In this document: one piece after another, positions 39,001 through 48,000 of the stretch | Numbering within the stretch: position 1 is the first letter of the stretch | How the letters are laid out: each line of letters starts with the position of its first letter | DNA from: Kuschelorhynchus macadamiae | Lineage: Eukaryota; Arthropoda; Insecta; Coleoptera; Curculionidae | DNA length: 64,000 bases | Assembly (NCBI GenBank): GCA_030620095.1 | Contig: JAUTXW010000356.1 | Location: 1,492,501-1,556,500 of the forward strand | Reading direction: 5' to 3' | Translations under genes and position numbers: made by a program | The notes under the pieces: generated by a model | Seen by the model: only the letters and a program-made list of their open reading frames with translations | Database searches by the model: none | What the model was told of the DNA's origin: nothing

Positions 39001-42000
39001 TTTTTTTTGAGTGGGAAAAGAGAACAAATATTAATGCATATTTACTTACTTGCAACTTTGTAGTCTGTTCTGATTTTAAAAATATACTCAAACTTGGCTG
39101 TATCACTTTAAAAATGCCATCTCATCAATATCTGACAAACCAACACATTTAAAACTAATATGGAATTGTAAAGAAATCGAATGTTTTATAAATTTTGGGC
39201 ATTTAATGCGAATTTGCCTGATAAGCACGGACCTAGGCCCTATTAATCACGAAATTCAAAACATTATTTTATACTTTACAGCTTGTTTACGTTTTTAGGC
39301 TTGTTTACGTGTAAAACAAAAACCTTGCTTCTGTTAGATTTCCTTAGTTCAACCGTTTTTAGAATGATAGGTATATGGGTTTTTCTAATTTTGTTTATTT
39401 TCCTATTTATATTTATTTTATATTGGTTTTAATTGGGTAATAAAATATACTAAAATCGGTGTAGTTTACCTATTCCGTCCTCAGGAGCCCCGGGTTGAGT
39501 TCTATAAACAAAAATAGGACCTGATTTGTCTACTATTTACTGTTTGCTTGGTATCCTCATTATTCCATTGCCACTATTAAAACAGATTTTGGAAAAGATC
39601 TTCAAATATTTTGAAAAATAATTTTCTGATAAAATAAGTGTACATAACAAGGAAAGTTAATTATCAGTCTAATGATTACTGTTATACTTTTTAAATGTAA
39701 GATTGACATATATACAGCAAATAATAATAGTACCAGTTTTTCAGGAAAAAAAGACATTTCGGATATATTTATTGCTGATAATGTTCTATTTCGAAGCCGT
39801 TCTATCATTAAATTTTAAGAATTAAGATTGATTTTTTCTTTGAAAAATCTTATCTAAGTAGTGAGGATAATATTTGACCATTTAAAAAAATTTAATTCCT
39901 AGGTTCCTGCGTTACGATTCACAACACCTAACTTCTAGAATATAAAGTAACTTAAAGCATTTCAAAGTGTTTTCTTTTTAAAATGTATTCCCGTCAAAAG
40001 ATAAACGATTTCTCAAGTATTTTATATATGTATATTTTTCAGTACAAAAGATAAAAAACTGAAAACAATACGAGGGAAACCGAGGAAGTCTTTTGCGAAA
40101 GAAAGAGCTGAACAACGACTAATTGAAACTGCTGAACAGAAGGCTCTCAGATTGGAAAAGAACAGAATACGCATCACTGCAAAAAGAAAAGCAGAAACGG
40201 AAGCTCAAACTCTAGAAAGGAGGTAAATTGTTTTCGAATCATTTCTGAGGGAGCTTAATTTGTTCTGGCAGTTGATCCAAACTAGCAAACTAAAAAACCA
40301 AACTGCAACTTTTCCCGTCAGAATAAGCAATCATGAAAAATCACCGCGTAACTTTTATTTACGTCTATCGATTTTAAGTGTGTAACAGAGATATTTTTTG
40401 ATGTGAATCTAGTGGAAAATGAGGACCTCTTGGAATGTCTAAAAAAAATCCAGTGGAGGTCTTACCTTATAATGAAAGATCAAGAAAAGTGAAAGATAGC
40501 ACAGTTCAGTTTATTTTAAATTTGAAATTAACAAAATCAAATGACATGCAAAATGAAGATTGAAAAAAATATATGTAAAAAACAGAATAAAACAATTATG
40601 AAAATTTTTTGAAAACTTTAGTTTCAAAAAGCGGTTAAGTCAAATCTCGATTCCTTTAAGGCGCTGCTCAATTGGAAAATGTATTAAAATACGATTAATG
40701 CAATAATTTTTTGGGGAACCAAAATTTATATCTGGTGGTGCATTTATTAATAATTCTTTCTTAACTTTTACTTGTTTTATCAGTGAAAGTGAAATATACT
40801 TTGAATTAAATAAATTTTATTTGAAATTTTTTAATGCTGTTAGTAATTTAATAAAATAAAATGTTTTATATATTCGATGTTACAACACATTCGAACGAAT
40901 TTTCGATATTTTGTGAGCATATATGGGACACCGTCAACTTTAATCCCATATTTGACAATTTTGTTTACTTCCGGTTTAACCGGAGGTGGCGCCATCTATA
41001 AAATTTGAAATGAAAACCCTCAATCTTTTATTCACATACTATTAGAGTTAAAATTCTCTAAATGCCGTTTTTAGATTTTTAAAGTCGGATAAGAAATGAC
41101 GGAGCTATAGTCTTTGTTTTATTTTGCTTAGTTGGCCATGCCACAAAATTTAATGCAATCGTAGGTTCCTAACTCAGACTTGATTAGTGGCGTAACGAAA
41201 AAAAATTGCATTTAAAACAAAAACTCCCTAAATGTTCTTGTTATAAAATATTTTTTTAGCATTATTTATCAAAAGGAAAATTGAACATTTTTTTGAAAAT
41301 GAACTATACATAACGTTAATATTCGCATATTTCGTTTTAATATACTAACCATGCTCCGAGTAAAAGATTGGGGGTTATTATCTCAAATTTTATAGCGCCA
41401 CTTCCGTTTAAACAGGAATTAAACAAAATTGTCAAATACCTATGGATTAAAGTTGACAGTGTCTATTATATGCTCACAAAATTTAGCAAAGAAAAGAACG
41501 AGGGCGTACATTATTCCGTGGTCATCCGATATATGAAAGTAACTGGGGTTTTTATAAAGAATTTAAAATTTATTTTCAAAGAAAACAGTTGAGCATCAAA
41601 TAAAAAAGATATATGGAAAACTATCAAAATTTCTCTTATTCTAAATACAATAACCTATAGTTTACTAAATTTTTCAAATCTATGAAAAAACTAGGCAAAT
41701 TTTATATAACATATTCTACCTAAAAATATAACCCGTTTTCGAGGTATTTAAGATAAAATACCCAACTTTTCTTAACTTCAAACACGCCTTATAAAAATCC
41801 ATACCTAATAGAAACATTTAACAAATAAAGCCCATGTCCCTATGTAAATATTCTAAAATCTCACCAAAGATTACAAAAAATATGTTAATGCATACATATA
41901 AGTACAATGCATATTAGCCTTTGAATAAATGTTTCAAGATGTAGCTAAAATATTTTTCTTTTGGAGATATTATAAAAAAGTAAAATAAGAACATAGGCTT

Positions 42001-45000
42001 CATTTGTTTCTATTTCGTTTGGATTTTACATAACGCGTGTTTGAAGAATACCAATTTTATAAAAACCCATTTTGTATTGTTCGAAATATTGCGAAATAGA
42101 AAATATAATGGCAATGGAAGTGCGATAGAAGGAATTTAATCAGATTTTATGATGACATATGACTTTTATGACATCACTTTCAAAGTGGAGATTTTTTGAT
42201 AAACTGATTTTTGGAATTGGTATCTGAATAAATATTATAAAAAATTAAGATTGTTCATGGGAATATGCCATCCGTTTGCCATAATAGAAACTGGATATTT
42301 TACTTTAAATATTAATGTCATATTTTTATATATAATATGTCTATATAAAATTTGCCTAATTTCTTAAATGGGTTCTAAGATTTAGTAAAATATAGAAAAT
42401 TTTTTCTAGTTTTATTAAATATCTTATTTATTTGAGACTCAATTGTTTTCTCGAAAATAAATTTGAATTCTTTATAAAAATCCCAGTCCCCCCTCCCCTC
42501 CAGTCTTACAATAACGGAGGCATAAAGCATTTTTACTCTGATTTGAATCAGCTTGTTCATCGGACTCGTTAATTATTGGAAATATTAAGTTTTGCTAACT
42601 GTTTGTTATAAAACAAAAGAAATAAAAAAAGTTTTGGGTAATTAAAATAATTTTATTTATCGTATCTGATAGCTGCTTACGAAACCAAATAATTTTTCAA
42701 AAGGAAAATATACCAAATAGCAGGATGATCGGCTTTCAAAAAGTATAGGAAGATAGTCAGATGATCAGGTTTCAAAAAGTATGTGTATAATAAAAATATT
42801 AATCAAAGAAAGCGAAGATGCAGCTAAGTAGATAATTACATTTTCTGTTCTCACTTAAAAAACTCACACATAATTGGTAATTGATAACTGCCAAAAATTA
42901 TAATAGTACAAGAGATAAATAATTATTTCGAAAGCCTTTTCTTTATAACTAATATTGATTATACATCAATTTTATTTTATTCAATTCAGTTACAATATTT
43001 CACTACGATATTTAATAATTCTGTAGTATATATTATAATTATAGAAGTGATTTATAGATATCTACATGAATAATAATAAGTATCTGTCTTAATAAAAAAA
43101 AACTTCAAACCACAAAAAACACTATTTCTCTACTGCAACTTAACCTAATTTAACCTTTCAAGTTTTCTTTTATAGTTATCAGAAATACATTTACTCATTA
43201 CATCATAATCGTGCATTCCTTTAGTTGGGTAGGGAGTAAATCACAGGCTTTTGGACCAATATAGTTAATATACTTCAAATAAAGATAGTTATTTACTCTA
43301 GGAAGTTGTATGTGTTTGTCCGTTCTGCTTCGTTTCATCTAATTATTAATTATTATACTGATTGGGGTATTTTTGTGTTTGTGTACATAAGGGCAGGTTG
43401 TGCATAAATATATTGTTCATATATTACATATTTCAGAACTAAAAAGTCTGTCTGTAGGGTTTAATATGTTTTTCAATATTATAATTTTTTTATGAAGATC
43501 AGTTTGCATATTTTGATATAACCCTCCCCAGACAACGATTCCGCATCTTATTAATGATTCAACAAAAAAACTTGTAAACCACAATTAACGTTTTTTTTGT
43601 CCACAAATTCTCTCATCAGGTAGAATATCCATTCGTCCACGAATCTTATTAGCAACATAATCTATATGAGGTTTAAGGAAAGTGCTGTATAATTTGTTTT
43701 TGACATTAAGGGGTTAGTTTATCTCCTTATGTTTATGCCATCTCCAATACGATCCCCTTACATTGTGCCATGTGTCACCCTCAAAAACCAGCACAGTATC
43801 ATCAGCAATGGAAATAGTCTATCCACCCGTGTACACTTCTAATATAAGAATATTTAAATTTTTTGTTTTTTATTTAAAATGTTGTTTATTTTAACTATAA
43901 TAGGTTATAAACTGTTCCCATATTAATTAAACGTTTATTGTGGGATACAGTATCAAATCCTTTGGCAAGTTAAGTTCTAACACTGGAACCTGTGGTGGAA
44001 GATAGATCAAAATAAGCAGATGATGCTAACTTGGTTAGCAAAACGCGCGTCCAGAACGTAACAAGTTGTGGTGTAGTGTGGTTAGAACTCTTGTATTTTG
44101 ATACTTTGGCAAGGTCTAAAAATACTGAAATATATTTTTTGTGTTAAGTATATTGACAATTTCTGATGTTAGTTTGTGCATAGCATCCGATGTACTGCAG
44201 CACTCAATGATACCAAACTGGTTCGGGGATAGAGTATTATTGTTTTTTAGAAAAAGATATAATTAGAATTTGAGACATTTTTCAATCAGTTTAGAACAAT
44301 GAGAAAATGAGAAATCAAACTTATGGGATGGTAATTTCGTATTGACGTAGCCTCCATTATTTCGTACAATGATGGAACAATACCCAATGTCAAGATAAGA
44401 TTTATTGTATATAGGAAAGTTTCCATTATTTCTAAATGTGTTGGTTTTATTATTAGGGTGGCAATGCCATCTTGACCAGGAGAACTGTTGTTTTTTTAAC
44501 TTATGTTCGACAAATAGAGATATTTGACAAGTTTTAGATACTGACCTTGTTATTGAATTTATTAAGGATTTAAAACCGAGTACTCCCATTGTTGAAAGAT
44601 AATTCGCCACGTTGTTATTATCGTCCAGAATGTTTATATTAACATCCTCTATAAATATCTCGAAGTTCGTATCCGTTTTATTTTAAAAATAGAGTATGTC
44701 AGTGCTGAAACCTGTCTTAGGAATACGTGGGGGCTTGTAGGTTGCTGTACCAAATGCTGGTATACAAAAAGTTGTATTGTTAGATTTAGTCTAACCTACG
44801 GTCGCTTTAGATCTTGGCAACATTGTAACTGAGAAATCAATATTTATCTCATCTTTATTTTTTATTTTAGAAAACAATGTGCTCTACGTGCTTCATTAAC
44901 ACGAGCAAGTGAAACCGAGGAACAACGAGAAATAAGACTGGAAAAAACTAGATTACGAGCTGCGGAAAGAAGAAAAAATATGACACCTGAAGAAAGGGAA

Positions 45001-48000
45001 ATCTGGAGGTTAAAAAATCGAATTCAGACAAGAGAAAGGCGACAGAAAGAAGATGAAATAAAAAAAATGATGAGAAGGTAAATAAGGTGTATATATATTA
45101 TTTTTTAATTCGGTACTGTTAAACAAAATAAAATCGAATCAAACGTTGTATACAAACTCATATACCATAATTAACATAATATGCGAGGAACGGTTCAAAT
45201 TTAAATTATAAAAAATTGCAAATTGTGTACCTACCTGATATAAACAGAGGATGAACAGTGTGTACAGTTTATTGCTTATTTGTATAAAAAATCCATCCTA
45301 CCTTTTTGTTTTTCACTAGGACATTAATATCTGTCATTGAAGAAATCAATTCCTTCTCAATGCTTAACATGGTAAACGAATTTAATCGATCCCGCTGCAT
45401 TGTATTTCTCAGCAAAGATTTAATTCTTTTAAATGTAGAAACAGAACGTTTAATTTTAATAACAGGATTGTTTTACTAAAGCTTTCAGTCAGGTTTCTAT
45501 CAATAAATAGTTGTAAAGTTGCTAATGCGGTTCCCGCATGATGGAAATCTTTTCTCCCATAAATAACACATAACCCACTTTTAAGCTTTTTTTTCTTAAA
45601 AAAGTTATAGGTTCGTGTAACTTTATCAAAATTATTTGTAGGAAATTTTGTTTCATATTCCTTAAATTTTTCAGAGAAAAAAAATTGATGCTAGATGATC
45701 GCTTTCAGTTTATGAAAGCGATCTTTGGTCTGGTTAATGAGGATATCACAGACTTCTTTTGTTTGTGCATATGATGATATCGACTGATTATGCTTCTTTG
45801 GTGATGAAGTTGGATAATCTAAGTTACGAATATTTGTAATAGTGTTGTCAAAACTGTTTAAAAATTCGTTTATTTTAATAGCATCCAAAGACCGAGATTT
45901 AAAAAAAGTAAGCAAGTAAATAAAATGTTAATTATTTAATTAACCCAATGACATCTGACAGTTTGATTAATTGTATTAAAGTCATTCCCGGAGGTGTTTA
46001 ATATACTTTCTAAACAAGTTTTTAGGTGCTTTTTGTTTTCATGAACCGTTCTCATAGTACGTGTGTTAAAATTGTACACTCCCTTCCCTTCCTGACATAA
46101 AGGCCGCTTCGTCATAGCTTTGACTTACTACTAAGGGTTTCCAACTTCCAACTTTTTCTTAATTTCGCTGGAATGTCATTGGTACTATGTGACACAGGTT
46201 TTAAAAAATATCAAAAACGTTCGTAAATTTGTTCATTTCGTACATATCTTAAAATAATAACAAGTTGCTGTTATGTAGAAATACCTGTAGCTTCATCGTG
46301 CTGAATGAACATTATTTCGGGACTAAAGTATATCCTAGTTCCGCCTAATAGGGACTAAAGAGGTTCGTTTAGTTCCAAGGAACTAAAATGTATCTTAGCA
46401 ACACATAATTATGAAAGGGTTAAATTTATTTATTTATATTTAGATGAATATTTACATTAGTAGAATTTACAATATTAAATAATCGATTTGTTTCGTCGAC
46501 AGTATGTTCAATAATGCTACTTGTAGAAGTACATGCGAGAGTTCTAGATACTTCGTTAGAACCTTGTCTGGAAGGGTTTCTTGAAGCTCCAATTTGGAAT
46601 GTATTCACATTACCATGTTCAAAAATTTTTTCGGCTATATTTTTTTCATTATTTATGGAGTTTTCGACGTACCTCTCGGCGACCACTGCCGATTTCTATC
46701 GTCTATGTCTTTTTAAAACCTTCACAAATGCACCAGCTAATAAAGAGGTAGATGTTCGTCGAAAACAATGTCCAGTACTTAATGACGGATTGGTAGAAGA
46801 ATGCTGCTACTTTCTGGGGTAGTTTTCCAAACGTATTTTTACCAACTGGCTGCGTAGTACATTGATTGTTTTGGTAACGAACGAAAAATGGCAAATCAGG
46901 AGTCTCAGCTTTTCTTAAAGCCATATACTTGCGGCAGATTTCAGTAAAGTGGACACTATTGCTACCTGAATTTTTAACAATAAAATTTGTATCAATTTTG
47001 TTTTTGGTATTTTTAATATTAATCATAACTGAGTGATCCAAATTAGTTACATCTTCCACCATCAACTCAACTAACTCATCACTTCTACAGGCACCTGCTA
47101 CACCAAAAATAAGGGCTGCCTTCATCATTAAAAACTGGTTGTATGGGGAATCCATTAAAAATTCATCACTCAGGTCACCAGTCAGGATCTTGGCTTTTCC
47201 TTACTTATATCCTCCGTCTCTTCTTCAGAGAATAATGTGCTCAGAGCGTCGAAGTCCTAGATTTCTCCGTAAAGAACACAAGCGTATCTTAGATGAAATT
47301 TTCCACGTTTCGCTCACAGCATCATCATACAAATGTCTGATATGGCTCTTCATATATTTTCCTTGATTTGGACCGCAAAATATCTACTAGTGCGTCTTCA
47401 GCTGCTTGCTTTGAATCAAAAGTTTCCATTTCGATCTATAATCATGAAATTAATGACACTAACGACTTGTTTACCTATGTTGTAACTACGTGACTTCATT
47501 ATTTCAAAGTCCACTAATCAAATTTGTATCTGTTATCTGCAATAATTTGTCACATTCTGAGGTGTTTTAAATTTGCACCTATAAGTTATACTATTTAGTA
47601 ATATTGTTCCCGAAAGTGCAAAAAATAATGTATATATCGCGGCACTAAAGTGCCTTAATCACTTTAATGGTTGTTAGTCGTGGGCTCCGCCCGAGAGCAA
47701 CAAACTCCATTCGTGGGATTAAATAAATCACGTTAGACTCTATTTATATAATGTATTATTTTTATATTCTTGGCAAAATATTAAAATGCAAAATACTTCC
47801 TTGCAAATGTCGTTTCATAGCCATACCAATTTCTAATACAAAATGAATAAGCCCCCTGTGTATTCCTGGATTTAAATTAACTTTTAAGTTAACTTTTCCG
47901 AAAATAATTAAAATAATAAAATATGAAGTTATATTTTCATGCTATTCATATGATTTTTAAATACTATGTTTTTATGAATTTTTATTAAATGTTCATTTTA

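Larger units (their letters stand above)
40223..44870 (+). other. THAP-STPR intron 6 (4.6 kb)
   Basis: Holds a fold-back element (40905-41495) and a - strand LINE (43180-44830). 41500-43180 is A/T-rich with nothing recognised. Confidence 0.75.

Noticed and set aside
46703..47155. 150-codon - strand frame as an intact host gene
   Set aside because: It is the middle of a Crypton-like recombinase whose N- and C-terminal parts lie in other frames.
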